A stretch of DNA of 64,000 nt, taken from the NCBI GenBank assembly GCA_018401875.1, contig JAGYJZ010000003.1, forward strand, positions 181,775-245,774. Reading direction: 5' to 3'. Positions 17,340 through 25,887 of this stretch are shown here, in pieces; the stretch's first letter is position 1, and the number at the start of each line of letters is the position of its first letter. Below the pieces are notes generated by a model. It made no database searches and was not told the origin of the DNA. It worked only from the letters and a program-made list of their open reading frames with translations. The position numbers were made by a program, and so were the translations under genes. This stretch comes from Salibacteraceae bacterium (GTDB taxonomy: Bacteria; Bacteroidota; Bacteroidia; Flavobacteriales_G; Salibacteraceae).

Positions 17340-17368
17340 AAAAAGGCTTCATAATGCGAAGCCTTTTT
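17340..17368 (+). terminator. Terminator-like hairpin holding the next gene's start codon in its loop
   Basis: AAAAAGGCTTC (17340-17350) pairs perfectly with GAAGCCTTTTT (17358-17368) around the 7-nt loop ATAATGC. It follows the ATP-grasp gene by 26 bases, with a T run in the right arm, so it should end the four-gene transcript. The ATG at 17354-17356 of the kelch gene lies in the loop. Confidence 0.8.
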
Positions 17369-18562
17369 AGTTTCATTTTCATCCTCTTAATGTTTGAATT
17401 AAGTGCGCAAATCTCACCAGAACACTCAAACTGGGAAAGCATAACCAACTATCCAAACGGTGGGAGGGATGACGGCTCGGGGTTCGTCATTGATGGCATC
17501 CTGTTTTTTGGATGCGGAATGAATGCCTCGTTTCAATTAACCAATGACTGGAGCGCTTTTGACACCCGCACGAACTCTTGGATTACAATGGACACCTTAC
17601 CTGCCGAAGATCGGCAATATGCGTGTGCTTTTGCCAGCAATAGTCGTGGGTTTTTGGTTGGCGGAATCAAGGATGGGAATAAATTCACGAATGAGTGTTT
17701 TCTCTTTATTCCAGAAATCATGCAATGGATGAAACTCAACAATACCCCGTGGAGCGCGCGTGGTGCTGCGGCTGTATTTGTTGTCGGTAAATATGCTTAC
17801 TTGGGCGGGGGAAGGAATGACTCCGTGCATTTCAATGATTTATGGCGGTTTAATATGATCACTCTTTCTTGGGATTCACTGGGAACAATTCCAGGAAATG
17901 GAAAAGATGAAATGGTAGCCTTCAGTGCAAATGGAAATGGCTATTTTATGCTCGGCAGAGATAAGAGCGGAGAAACCACCAACGAAGTGTGGCGCTTTGA
18001 TCCTTTCAACGAGCTTTGGTTTAAAATGAGCGATTTCCCGGGAAGCGCGAGGGCTTATGCAGCGAGTAGCTCTGCCCGTTCTGGTGCGTTAATTGTTGGC
18101 GGACAAAGTGATAGCCTAGACTTACTTTCAGAAGTTTACTATTATGATTCAAACGATGATCGTTGGACCATCATCGCTGATTTACCCCAAGAATATAGGG
18201 GAGCAGAGCTGCTCAAATCAGGAAACTACTATTACACCTTTGGCGGGCTTACCCATCGGTTTACACGGCTAGATGTGGTGTATCGCTTAGAAATGCTCGA
18301 ATCTAAAACGCAGGATATACCACGTCCATTTAATGTATTTCCCAATCCAAGTAATTCGCACGTAGTAATTCGCTCAGCGTTTGATCAACCGTTTGTCAGC
18401 GTTCAGCTTTACGGCATCAGCGGCCACCTGATTTTAAGCCAACAATCAATTTCCTCGAATTTTCACACAACCATTAACGTTAGCGAAGTTCCACCCGGAA
18501 TTTACATACTTAATGTTGAAGGAAAGAATGTGACCCAGCAAACCAAATTGGCAATTTATTAG
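17354..18562 (+). CDS. Secreted kelch-repeat protein with T9SS sorting domain
   Basis: A 402-residue protein exported by the Sec and type IX systems. The signal peptide is MRSLFSFIFILLMFELSAQ, which supports the start at 17354 even though that ATG sits in a hairpin loop. Kelch repeats from about 30 to 310 form a beta-propeller (GRDDGSGFVIDG, RGAAAVFVVGKYAYLGGG, RAYAASSSARSGALIVGG). The last ~80 residues are a type A sorting domain: FNVFPNPSNSHVVIRS, LYGISGHLI and PPGIYILNVEG. Kelch propellers usually bind protein or glycan; no catalytic residues were noticed. Confidence 0.9.
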   Translation: MRSLFSFIFILLMFELSAQISPEHSNWESITNYPNGGRDDGSGFVIDGILFFGCGMNASFQLTNDWSAFDTRTNSWITMDTLPAEDRQYACAFASNSRGFLVGGIKDGNKFTNECFLFIPEIMQWMKLNNTPWSARGAAAVFVVGKYAYLGGGRNDSVHFNDLWRFNMITLSWDSLGTIPGNGKDEMVAFSANGNGYFMLGRDKSGETTNEVWRFDPFNELWFKMSDFPGSARAYAASSSARSGALIVGGQSDSLDLLSEVYYYDSNDDRWTIIADLPQEYRGAELLKSGNYYYTFGGLTHRFTRLDVVYRLEMLESKTQDIPRPFNVFPNPSNSHVVIRSAFDQPFVSVQLYGISGHLILSQQSISSNFHTTINVSEVPPGIYILNVEGKNVTQQTKLAIY

Positions 18563-18570
18563 CAAAAAAA

Positions 18571-18600
18571 AAGCCCTCTCGTTGAGGGCTTTAGATTTTC
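18571..18600. terminator. Bidirectional terminator
   Basis: AAGCCCTC (18571-18578) and GAGGGCTT (18584-18591) form an 8-bp stem with a 5-nt loop. A run of nine A residues to its left gives a T tract on the minus strand, and TTAGATTTTC lies to the right. It separates the convergent kelch gene and the secreted protein ending at 18601. Confidence 0.85.
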
Positions 18601-19134
18601 TTAGAAACCAAGTTTTGGGGAAGGCATGTTCTCGAGAAGAACGCCTACACAAAATAAATCTTCTGGATTGGGTTCATCATTTTTCCCTTTTTTCTCGCCT
18701 TCTTGGGGTGGCGGACCAGGTGCTGTAATTCGGATGATGATTTTCTTCGTTGCATCAGCACTAAACTCAAAAAACTGAGGCAAGCCCAATCCTTCTTCTT
18801 CGCCTTCAGCTGGCGGAACATCTAATGCAGCGTTTTGATTGTCGAAAAGAACGTCATTGCTTCGAGAGTCAATCACTTGAAACTTTAAAGGTTCTTCTAC
18901 TTTTTTGTCTTGACATAAACTTACACGGTAATCTTGACCCGAATGTGCCACAAAAACCAAATCAGAAGTGTGCCCTAATACAAACATTCCGCTCTTTGAT
19001 TGAGTATTATAACTCATATAAGCATTGTCAGAACCGTAACATTTCCTTTTATGAAAGTTGTTGCATTCTTGACCAATACTTGACAGCGTGAACAGTCCAG
19101 AAAATAATACTGTTAATCCTATTAAATTTTTCAT
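18601..19134 (-). CDS. Secreted protein of unknown function
   Basis: About 177 residues. A signal peptide (MKNLIGLTVLFSGLFTLSSIGQ) supports the start at 19134; an ATG two codons upstream at 19140 is equally possible. The mature part has four Cys in the N-terminal half (ECNNFHKRKC and SLCQDKK regions), an acidic Gly/Glu stretch near 120 (GEEEGLGL), the phrase IIIRITAPGPPP, and a Pro/Lys/Glu linker (GEKKGKNDEPNPED) before FCVGVLLE. No known family is recognised; the closing segment resembles beta-strands of a small secreted domain. It follows the lipoprotein gene by about 10 bases on the same strand and probably shares its transcript and its envelope location. Confidence 0.75.
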   Translation of the reverse strand: MKNLIGLTVLFSGLFTLSSIGQECNNFHKRKCYGSDNAYMSYNTQSKSGMFVLGHTSDLVFVAHSGQDYRVSLCQDKKVEEPLKFQVIDSRSNDVLFDNQNAALDVPPAEGEEEGLGLPQFFEFSADATKKIIIRITAPGPPPQEGEKKGKNDEPNPEDLFCVGVLLENMPSPKLGF

Positions 19135-19144
19135 TCCCATTACC

Positions 19145-20041
19145 TTAGCTTTGACTTGGATTTACAAATGAGTTTCTAAACGATGTAGCGGCTTCTTTAA
19201 GTGTATTGAACTGTTCTTCAGTCATCATGACGCGGCTACCACCTAAAATTACTTTATGGTCTTTGATCGTTTTTTCCTCTGAGATCTTTTCTTCGCTCAA
19301 TTCCATGAATATTGAAGTCATTGCTTCCATTTCACTAATCACTTCTTTTACTCGGTCTTCATCGTCATGCAGTGTCAAGTAATCAACTATATTTTCGAGA
19401 ACAAGTTTCTCGTCAGCCAATCGATAAATGACCTCATTATTTTCAGAATAGTCTCCAATTAAATTAGTGAGAATATAAATGCTCTCGGCAAAACCTCCTG
19501 CAGCAATTATTGCGAGGGTAGATGCTTTTTCATTTTCTTCAAGCATTCCGATAATACGCTGATAAGAATTGGTTGAAATAACTTCCAACGAATCGGCATT
19601 GTCCATGTTGTCTTTCACACGATTCACCATGAACTCGTCAAAGACATATGCGATGCCTAAATCGCTACCAATCTTTCTAAGGTTGTCGAAATTTGCCATC
19701 GACTCTTGAAACTTTTCGTAGGATGCGGTGTAGGCGATATCTGCTGTTAAACGGCCAAAATTCAGCGCCTGATTTTTGGAAGTAGAATAATTTATGCTTT
19801 CCGTATTAATGAGGCCTTCTTTATAAGGAAGTTTGCTCTCCTTGATAATTGAAAACAACTCGTTCGGGCTAGGCACCGAATAGGCTTGCGATCCTTCATC
19901 ACCAAAACCCAATGGTTCGGCTGGTCGAATTACTGCTTGTTCTTCTTGAGGCGGTGCAGACTGCTCTGTTTCACCACCGCATGATGATAACAAAATTGCA
20001 ACTGTGCCTGAAAGGATTAATGATAGGTTTCTTTTTTTCAT
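19145..20041 (-). CDS. Lipoprotein of unknown function, helical
   Basis: 298 residues with a clear lipoprotein signal (MKKRNLSLILSGTVAILLSSCGG, lipidated Cys21). An acidic, Pro/Gln-rich linker (about 25-45) leads to a mainly alpha-helical domain without catalytic motifs that I can identify (AIIAAGGFAESIYILTNLI, LADEKLVLENIVDYLTLHDD). The composition and helical repeats resemble uncharacterised Bacteroidota lipoproteins. It is first in a two-gene unit with the secreted protein downstream. A TATTTTTG box 35 bases upstream with a TTGG about 20 bases before it is a credible promoter. Confidence 0.85.
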   Translation of the reverse strand: MKKRNLSLILSGTVAILLSSCGGETEQSAPPQEEQAVIRPAEPLGFGDEGSQAYSVPSPNELFSIIKESKLPYKEGLINTESINYSTSKNQALNFGRLTADIAYTASYEKFQESMANFDNLRKIGSDLGIAYVFDEFMVNRVKDNMDNADSLEVISTNSYQRIIGMLEENEKASTLAIIAAGGFAESIYILTNLIGDYSENNEVIYRLADEKLVLENIVDYLTLHDDEDRVKEVISEMEAMTSIFMELSEEKISEEKTIKDHKVILGGSRVMMTEEQFNTLKEAATSFRNSFVNPSQS

Positions 20042-20075
20042 CTTAAAGTGATAATTGCACTCGATCTAAGTGCGT

Positions 20076-20083
20076 CAAAAATA
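20076..20083 (-). promoter_or_regulatory. -7 box for the lipoprotein/secreted-protein pair
   Basis: TATTTTTG matches the Bacteroidota TAnnTTTG consensus exactly. TTTGTTGG about 20 bases upstream fits the TTG-type -33 element. Confidence 0.55.
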
Positions 20084-20177
20084 GTAAATATTCTATACCA
20101 ACAAATTTATGTAAACCTTTTGTTTGCAGGGGTTTGCTATTACACCAACTTACAACGGCTAAGATAAAGTAAAATAC

Positions 20178-21779
20178 TTAGGCTTCTGCTCGAGACGCAG
20201 TTTTAAATTCAGAGGTGAAATGAAATGTCAGGTTTGGATATTTCTCTTGTGCCATTTGCAACATCCAAGCAGATGGTGCCAAGAAGACGGGGTTGTCATC
20301 TTTATCGAATGCTATTTCGCTGGCCTTTATGCGCACAAAGTCAGCAAGTTCCGCTTGGTTAGCGGTTGTAATCCAACATGCTTTATAGAAGTTTTTGTGC
20401 ACCAAGTCGCACGAAGCTCCATACTCTTCTTTAAGGCGATATTTGATTACTTCAAATTGAAGTTCACCTACCGTTCCAATAATTTTTCTGCTGCCAGGTT
20501 GTTGAATAAAGAGCTGCGCAACGCCTTCATCAGTCAACTGTCGCACACCTTTATCCAGTTGTTTCGACTTCATCGGGTCTTTATTGATCACCTCTCTAAA
20601 AATTTCCGGAGAAAAGCTCGGTATTCCTTGAAAAGTGAAATCAAGTCCTTCTGTAAGTGTATCTCCAATTTTAAAGTTTCCAGTATCGTACAAACCAATA
20701 ACGTCTCCAGGATAGGCTTCTTCAACTACACTTTTTTCGCGAGCCAAAAATGAATAGGGGTTATTGAATCGAAACGACTTCCCCAAGCGTGTGTGATGGA
20801 AAAATTTGTTTCGCTCAAACGTTCCTGAACAAACGCGTAAAAAAGCTATTCTGTCTCGATGGTTAGGGTCGAGGTTGGCGTGAATTTTAAATATGAACCC
20901 GCTAAATTTCTCTGAAAATGGATCTATACTTCCTTTGTTACTTGGACGAGGAAGTGGAGTAGGAGCGAGTTCGATAAACGTATCGAGCATTTCTTTCACT
21001 CCAAAATTATTGACGGCACTGCCAAAGAAAACGGGTGCAATGCTCCCCGATAAATAGTCCTCTTTATTGAGCGGTTCGTAAACACCTTCGATCAATTCCA
21101 CATCTTCTCGCAATTGCTCGGCATCTTCACCAATCAATTTATCGAGCTGAGGGTCATCGAGATCAGTAATGGAAATAATCTCTTTTGAAAGTTTGGTTTT
21201 GCTGCCTTCAAATAGATTAAGTCCTTTTTGGTGCAGGTCATAAACACCTTTAAATCGTCTGCCTTTATTGATCGGCCAACTCAATGGCCGGACCTTTATA
21301 TTGAGTGAAGTTTCGAGTTCATCGAGCAGGTCAAAAGGGTCTTGGCCTTCCAAGTCCATTTTATTGACAAACACAATAATTGGAGTGTCGCGCATCCGAC
21401 AAACTTCTGTCAGTCGTTTGGTTTGTTCCTCAACTCCGTTTACACTGTCTACCACCAAGATTACACTGTCAACAGCGGTTAAGGTTCGGTAGGTGTCTTC
21501 TGCAAAGTCTTTGTGCCCGGGGGTGTCTAATAAATTGATGAGAAATCCGCGGTATTCGAATGACATCACCGATGTGGCGACCGATATACCTCTTTGCCGC
21601 TCAATCTCCATAAAGTCAGAGGCAGCAGTTTTTTTAATTTTATTGGACTTGACGGCACCCGCAGTTTGGATAGCACCCCCAAAAAGCAAGAACTTTTCAG
21701 TAAGCGTTGTCTTTCCTGCGTCAGGGTGAGAGATGATCGCAAAGGTTTTGCGTTTCTTTATTTCTTCGTCAAGTTTCAT
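20178..21779 (-). CDS. prfC: Peptide chain release factor 3
   Basis: GTPase that recycles RF1/RF2 from the ribosome after peptide release. The 533-residue protein carries the translational GTPase motifs: G1 [15 protein letters not shown] (about 17-31), the switch/G2 region [13 protein letters not shown]3 DTPGHKDF, and G4 NKMDLEG. The length and the C-terminal domain ([18 protein letters not shown]) separate it from EF-G (~700 residues). It begins ten bases from the DUF1569 gene on the same strand and could be co-transcribed with ndk and that gene. Confidence 0.97.
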   Translation of the reverse strand: MKLDEEIKKRKTFAIISHPDAGKTTLTEKFLLFGGAIQTAGAVKSNKIKKTAASDFMEIERQRGISVATSVMSFEYRGFLINLLDTPGHKDFAEDTYRTLTAVDSVILVVDSVNGVEEQTKRLTEVCRMRDTPIIVFVNKMDLEGQDPFDLLDELETSLNIKVRPLSWPINKGRRFKGVYDLHQKGLNLFEGSKTKLSKEIISITDLDDPQLDKLIGEDAEQLREDVELIEGVYEPLNKEDYLSGSIAPVFFGSAVNNFGVKEMLDTFIELAPTPLPRPSNKGSIDPFSEKFSGFIFKIHANLDPNHRDRIAFLRVCSGTFERNKFFHHTRLGKSFRFNNPYSFLAREKSVVEEAYPGDVIGLYDTGNFKIGDTLTEGLDFTFQGIPSFSPEIFREVINKDPMKSKQLDKGVRQLTDEGVAQLFIQQPGSRKIIGTVGELQFEVIKYRLKEEYGASCDLVHKNFYKACWITTANQAELADFVRIKASEIAFDKDDNPVFLAPSAWMLQMAQEKYPNLTFHFTSEFKTASRAEA

Positions 21780-21789
21780 AAAAGAATTA

Positions 21790-22251
21790 TCACATCAGAC
21801 CAAACTGCGTCATGTGATGCGTCATGTGTTTGGTCTGAAATAGCAACCAGCCATTAGCATCCAATGCACCAAAAACGGGGTGCATTTCTTGAGCGTTTGG
21901 AGCTTGTTTATGGTAGTCAAAAAAAGCAGCCATTTCATCTTCCAATTGAGCAATAGCGGCTTCTAACGACTCTTTTCGCAGAGGCGCATTGCCCTGTTCT
22001 TTGACGGTCGGATTGGCAATGTTTCTTGGATAAACCCGATCGCTGAATAAAAATGAACGCCTTTTTTCTACTTCTTCATCAGAAAGCATTTGAGGCACGC
22101 GTGCACGTCCGTTTGAAATGCGCCAAGAACCAACAAGGTGTTCGACCATATGCTTTGGGGTCATAATGCCCCAAAGTGGTTGCTGATCATCTTTCAATGA
22201 TTTCAGCTGCTCAATGCTTTTGGTGAAAAAGGCCTTGTCTTGGTCAGTCAT
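21790..22251 (-). CDS. DUF1569 / DinB-like protein
   Basis: 153 residues, helical, with the DinB-fold His arrangement seen in DUF1569 proteins: [17 protein letters not shown] near residue 30 and [12 protein letters not shown] at the C-terminus, a probable divalent-metal site. The DinB superfamily includes metal-dependent thiol transferases, but the substrate for this branch is unknown. The start codon overlaps the ndk stop by one base, so it is translated after ndk. Confidence 0.85.
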   Translation of the reverse strand: MTDQDKAFFTKSIEQLKSLKDDQQPLWGIMTPKHMVEHLVGSWRISNGRARVPQMLSDEEVEKRRSFLFSDRVYPRNIANPTVKEQGNAPLRKESLEAAIAQLEDEMAAFFDYHKQAPNAQEMHPVFGALDANGWLLFQTKHMTHHMTQFGLM

Positions 22252-22670
22252 TAAAATTGCTCTAGGTCAGCAAAGAAAAAGGAAGATTCAATAGCAGCGT
22301 TTTCATCGCTATCGCTTCCGTGTACAGCGTTTTTAGCCTTCGATTCAGCAAATAGCTTTCTGATTGTTCCTTCTTCAGCTTGCGAAGGATCGGTAGCGCC
22401 AATTAATGTGCGGAAATCTGCAACCGCATCTTCTTTTTCTAAAATAACGGCCACGATTGGTCCGGAAGACATGTATTCAACCAACTCTCCAAAAAATGGA
22501 CGCTCGCTGTGAACAGCGTAGAACTTACCTGCTCGCTCTTCGCTCAGGTGAAGTTTCTTCATTGCTACTATTCTAAATCCGGCTTCTTCAATTTTAGCCA
22601 ATATTGCACCTGTGTTGCTGTTTGCTACAGCTTCAGGTTTTACCATCGTAAATGTTCTGTTTCCTAACAT
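22251..22670 (-). CDS. ndk: Nucleoside diphosphate kinase
   Basis: Equalises cellular NTP and dNTP pools by phosphate transfer through a phospho-histidine. At 139 residues the length is standard. It shows the N-terminal [11 protein letters not shown] and the active-site His117 in [13 protein letters not shown]. It heads a minus-strand group, with DUF1569 overlapping by one base and prfC close behind. A TACTTTCG box lies at 22696-22703, about 25 bases upstream. Confidence 0.97.
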   Translation of the reverse strand: MLGNRTFTMVKPEAVANSNTGAILAKIEEAGFRIVAMKKLHLSEERAGKFYAVHSERPFFGELVEYMSSGPIVAVILEKEDAVADFRTLIGATDPSQAEEGTIRKLFAESKAKNAVHGSDSDENAAIESSFFFADLEQF

Positions 22671-22695
22671 GTTTTAATCTTTCTTTTTCGGGGCG

Positions 22696-22703
22696 CGAAA
22701 GTA
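22696..22703 (-). promoter_or_regulatory. Candidate -7 box of ndk
   Basis: TACTTTCG, a TAnnTTCG variant of the Bacteroidota -7 element, 26 bases before the ndk start. Confidence 0.4.
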
Positions 22704-22740
22704 TAAATCCAATATCGGTTAACCGCCATGAAAGCATTAC

Positions 22741-22748
22741 TAATTTTG
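22741..22748 (+). promoter_or_regulatory. -7 box of the secreted hydrolase-like gene
   Basis: TAATTTTG matches TAnnTTTG exactly and ends seven bases before the ATG at 22756, so the mRNA would be almost leaderless. Confidence 0.5.
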
Positions 22749-22755
22749 CGCCCCC

Positions 22756-23679
22756 ATGAGAGTAGGCTTATTTTTTACATTTATTATACTAACAACTTCA
22801 TTATTAGGTCAGTCGATTTTTACACAATCGATTAAACTGAAAAGTGGGACGTTGAATGTGGCTTCCATTAAAGACACCGTGAAGCCAGATCATTTGATTT
22901 TTGCCTTTTCTGACTACTCAGAAGATCGCTGGAAGTTTACTTCGTGGGCACAGGAGCTGCACTGGCTTGCCACTGAACGCAATGCCTTAATCGTTTCACC
23001 TGAAGGGAGAAACAAGGCTTTGACATGGGCTGATTTTGAGGCCGTCATTGCACATTTTAAAGATAGCGTGCAATCGTTAAATCGCACTGAATTCATCGCG
23101 TTAGGAAATGGGGCGTTTTCTTCTGCTGAGTTGATCAAGCATGGGTACAGCGGAGTATTAATCGCTCCGGCAAATGCTTTATTATTGAACAACAGCTATA
23201 CATCTGCCTGTATTGCTGTTATCAAAACCACAGAGTCTGATTCGAGCAAACAAGTTCGGGATAGCCTCGCTCAGCACGGCAATTGGGCGTTGTTTGATCA
23301 GCAGTTTGGGGCGGATTACTACTACTTAGATGGCTATAAATTAGTTTATTCGAGGCTGTTTGAACGGATTGACTCGGTTAGAAACGACATTGCACTAGAT
23401 TCACTCAATAGCCGTAAAACGATAGTCGTTAATAAATTACCGGATGTTGTGAGGCAAGGACAAACAGTGGAGCTGCATGTGCACGTATATCAACACGGCA
23501 ACTATCAGCTTGACCTGCTCAACCTCAGCGCAAAATCTGTCTATCACGAAACGCTTTTTTTGAGGAAAGGCAAACACATCATTCAGTTTACAACTGGGGA
23601 GTTGGATTGGGGAGTATATAAAGTGCAATTAGAAGGAACAACGTTTTTATTTAAACACAAATTAATGATCAGGGGATGA
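22756..23679 (+). CDS. Secreted alpha/beta-hydrolase-like protein, probably inactive
   Basis: 307 residues with a signal peptide (MRVGLFFTFIILTTSLLGQ). The middle part has an esterase-like layout: DHLIFAFSDYSEDRWKF, NALIVSPEGRN and RTEFIALGNGAFSSAELI. At the place of the nucleophile elbow (GxSxG) the sequence reads LGNGAF, with no Ser, so hydrolase activity is doubtful. The last ~75 residues (VVRQGQTVELHVHVYQHGNY to the end) resemble a diverged T9SS-like beta-sandwich, but the YPNP signature is absent. Its stop overlaps the rlmI start by four bases. Confidence 0.75.
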   Translation: MRVGLFFTFIILTTSLLGQSIFTQSIKLKSGTLNVASIKDTVKPDHLIFAFSDYSEDRWKFTSWAQELHWLATERNALIVSPEGRNKALTWADFEAVIAHFKDSVQSLNRTEFIALGNGAFSSAELIKHGYSGVLIAPANALLLNNSYTSACIAVIKTTESDSSKQVRDSLAQHGNWALFDQQFGADYYYLDGYKLVYSRLFERIDSVRNDIALDSLNSRKTIVVNKLPDVVRQGQTVELHVHVYQHGNYQLDLLNLSAKSVYHETLFLRKGKHIIQFTTGELDWGVYKVQLEGTTFLFKHKLMIRG

Positions 23680-24824
23680 GTAATGTAATACGGCTAAACA
23701 AAGGCAGGGAAAAGTCGATCGAACGCTTTCATCCTTGGATATTCTCAGGCGCAATTTCTGACCGACCATCGAACATCGCTGAAGGCGATGTGGTAGACAT
23801 AGTTGATCATAAAGGACAATTTTTGGCGCGGGGTCATTTTGCAGACGGCTCTTTGGCAGTGAAAATACTCACGTTCAAAGACGAAGTAATTGGCGCCACT
23901 TGGTTTCAGAAAAAACTCAGTGCAGCAGTTGCCATGCGCAAAGCGCTCGACCTTCCGAACAAGAAAACCAACGCCTACCGATTGGTTCACGGTGAGGGCG
24001 ACTCATTGCCAGGTCTAATTGTGGATGTATATGCCGATACCGTTGTACTTCAGCCACATTCGGCTGGAATGACTGCCAGTTTAAGCATGATCGTTGAAGC
24101 GCTACAGAAACTCAAATTCGAAAACATTATACATAAACCGATAGGTAAACAGAAGCCAGAAGTGTTGCTCGGCTCTGTCACGGATCGAATCTTGATTGTT
24201 GAGCACGGCATTAAATACAATGTAGATGTGTTAAGAGGACAGAAAACGGGGTTTTTCCTCGATCAACGCGACAATCGAAAACTGCTTGAAGCGTATTCAA
24301 AGAAGAAATCGGTGTTGAATGTGTTTAGCTATTCCGGTGGTTTCAGCATGGCGGCTGCCAAAGGAGGTGCAGTGAAAGTTGTGAGTATTGATGCTTCTCA
24401 AGGCGCGCTTGATTTAGCTGACGAAAATGCCCAATTGAATGATTTCGCAGAGCTTCACAGTTCGCTCAAGGTGGATGCTGTGCCCTACATCGAGTCGATG
24501 GACGAGTCGTTTGATTTGATCGTCTTAGACCCGCCAGCTTTCGCTAAGCACAAAAGTGCACGCCACAGCGCCATTCAAGCGTACAGACGAATCAATGAGG
24601 CAGCCATTAGGAAACTTAAGCCGGGCGGGGTTTTATTTACGTTTTCGTGTTCACAAGTAGTTGATCGTGATTTGTTTGCAAGCACATTGGTGAGCGCGGC
24701 AATTAATTCCGGAAAGCAACTCCAAGTGCTCCATCAGCTTCGCCAGCCAGCCGATCATCCGGTGAGTATCGCGCATCCTGAAGGTGAATATTTAAAGGGA
24801 TTGGTATTGAGGGTAATGGAATAG
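23676..24824 (+). CDS. rlmI: Class I SAM-dependent rRNA methyltransferase (RlmI-like)
   Basis: Predicted to methylate a cytosine C5 of 23S rRNA (C1962 in E. coli numbering). The 382-residue protein has an N-terminal PUA domain (RFHPWIFSGAI, GDVVDIVDHKGQFLARGHF), a linker with KTGFFLDQRDNRKLL, and the methyltransferase core. The core has VLNVFSYSGGFSMAAAKGG as the SAM-binding loop, DLIVLDPPAFAK, and Cys in TFSCSQVVD. Family length and motif order are complete. ATGA overlap with the upstream secreted-protein gene suggests coupling, though no functional link is evident. Confidence 0.93.
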   Translation: MSNVIRLNKGREKSIERFHPWIFSGAISDRPSNIAEGDVVDIVDHKGQFLARGHFADGSLAVKILTFKDEVIGATWFQKKLSAAVAMRKALDLPNKKTNAYRLVHGEGDSLPGLIVDVYADTVVLQPHSAGMTASLSMIVEALQKLKFENIIHKPIGKQKPEVLLGSVTDRILIVEHGIKYNVDVLRGQKTGFFLDQRDNRKLLEAYSKKKSVLNVFSYSGGFSMAAAKGGAVKVVSIDASQGALDLADENAQLNDFAELHSSLKVDAVPYIESMDESFDLIVLDPPAFAKHKSARHSAIQAYRRINEAAIRKLKPGGVLFTFSCSQVVDRDLFASTLVSAAINSGKQLQVLHQLRQPADHPVSIAHPEGEYLKGLVLRVME

Positions 24825-24898
24825 CTTAAGTCAACGAATGTGAATAAATTGTAAATCAACCAAACCAATTTATCGACACTTTCGTATTACCTAATCTA

Positions 24899-25276
24899 AT
24901 GAAAGCAAAAAAGCGCCTTACGCGGAAAGATCCGAGCTACTTTATTCCATTGCCTTACGCAATGGCCTTAAAGCGTTTGATTCCTGCTGAGTTAATGGAC
25001 GATTGCTTATTTGACGGAATGCAACTTTCATTAAAGACGGAAGGAATTATCAATGTTACCATCTCCATTTTGGCGCATTTTAATAATGAATTCCACGTGA
25101 TAGGTCAAATTCCAAACGGAATGATTTCGAGGGTTCAAGGCTTGATGGAACACGATGACCGCGCATCAGTAAGCCTCGAGCGTAAGTTTTGTGATCGACT
25201 CAAAAATATGTTTTGGATTAGTTTTGATGAATTGCCTGAGCTTGATGCGTTGGGTTTACCTTCAATAGAACATTAA
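24899..25276 (+). CDS. Conserved hypothetical protein, 125 residues
   Basis: Small soluble protein with a basic N-terminus (MKAKKRLTRKDPSYFIPLP), a hydrophobic middle (INVTISILAHFNNEFHVIGQIP) and an acidic tail. No signal peptide or transmembrane segment is visible. I recognise no domain. A CACTTTCG element about 15 bases before the ATG may be its -7 box. It converges on the alkyltransferase gene with a four-base overlap, so the two 3' ends share sequence and there is no room for a terminator between them. Confidence 0.65.
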   Translation: MKAKKRLTRKDPSYFIPLPYAMALKRLIPAELMDDCLFDGMQLSLKTEGIINVTISILAHFNNEFHVIGQIPNGMISRVQGLMEHDDRASVSLERKFCDRLKNMFWISFDELPELDALGLPSIEH

Positions 25277-25761
25277 AACAGCGCCAATTGCTCGCTGTCA
25301 AACGCTCCTTCGTGTTTTAATAACCACTCTTTTCTTTGCAGTCCACCTGCATATCCTGTCAGCAAACCGTCACTTCCAATAATTCGATGGCAGGGCACGA
25401 GCAACAAAAAAGGATTATCGCCAATGGCTGAGCCCACGGCCCGCGCTTTTTTGGAATCGCCAAGATCAATTGCAAGAGCACCGTAGCTTCGCGTTGTTCC
25501 AAAAGGAATTTCTTGAAGCGTTTTCCATACCGCAGATTGAAAATCAGTGCCTTCAATAAAAAGTGGCAGGCTAAACGATTTGCGCTCGCCTTTAAAATAT
25601 TCACGCACTTGAGCTTCTGCAGAGGCTTTCCATTGAATGTGTGCACCTGGACCACCAACAAGAGCATCTTCTTCGTTGATCCAACCCGAATTCACAATGT
25701 GGGTTTCGTTTCCTACAATCCTAAACCATCCGATGGGTGTGTCTATAATGTGTTGATACAT
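25273..25761 (-). CDS. ogt: Methylated-DNA-[protein]-cysteine S-methyltransferase
   Basis: Suicide DNA-repair protein that takes alkyl groups from O6-alkylguanine. With the start at 25761 (MYQHIIDTPIGWFRIVG) it is 162 residues, the usual single-domain Ogt length; a start 15 codons upstream adds no family sequence. The DNA-binding part shows VWKTLQEIPFGTTRSYGALA, and the acceptor Cys124 sits in the canonical PCHRII motif. Symbol by family; ada/ogt/mgt naming varies. Confidence 0.95.
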   Translation of the reverse strand: MYQHIIDTPIGWFRIVGNETHIVNSGWINEEDALVGGPGAHIQWKASAEAQVREYFKGERKSFSLPLFIEGTDFQSAVWKTLQEIPFGTTRSYGALAIDLGDSKKARAVGSAIGDNPFLLLVPCHRIIGSDGLLTGYAGGLQRKEWLLKHEGAFDSEQLALF

Positions 25762-25860
25762 AACCTGAAATTCGCAAAGCGAAGAACGGAATGCCTTGCA
25801 AAACAAAGGGCTAGCCTAAAGAAACTTATTAAGATGGGTGCGTTAGTCGCATATTCAGAC

Positions 25861-25868
25861 TACCTTTG
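25861..25868 (+). promoter_or_regulatory. -7 box of the DEAD-box helicase
   Basis: TACCTTTG matches TAnnTTTG and is 20 bases upstream of the TTG start at 25888. No clear -33 element is seen. Confidence 0.5.
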
Positions 25869-25887
25869 CAGCTGAATTACAGATATA

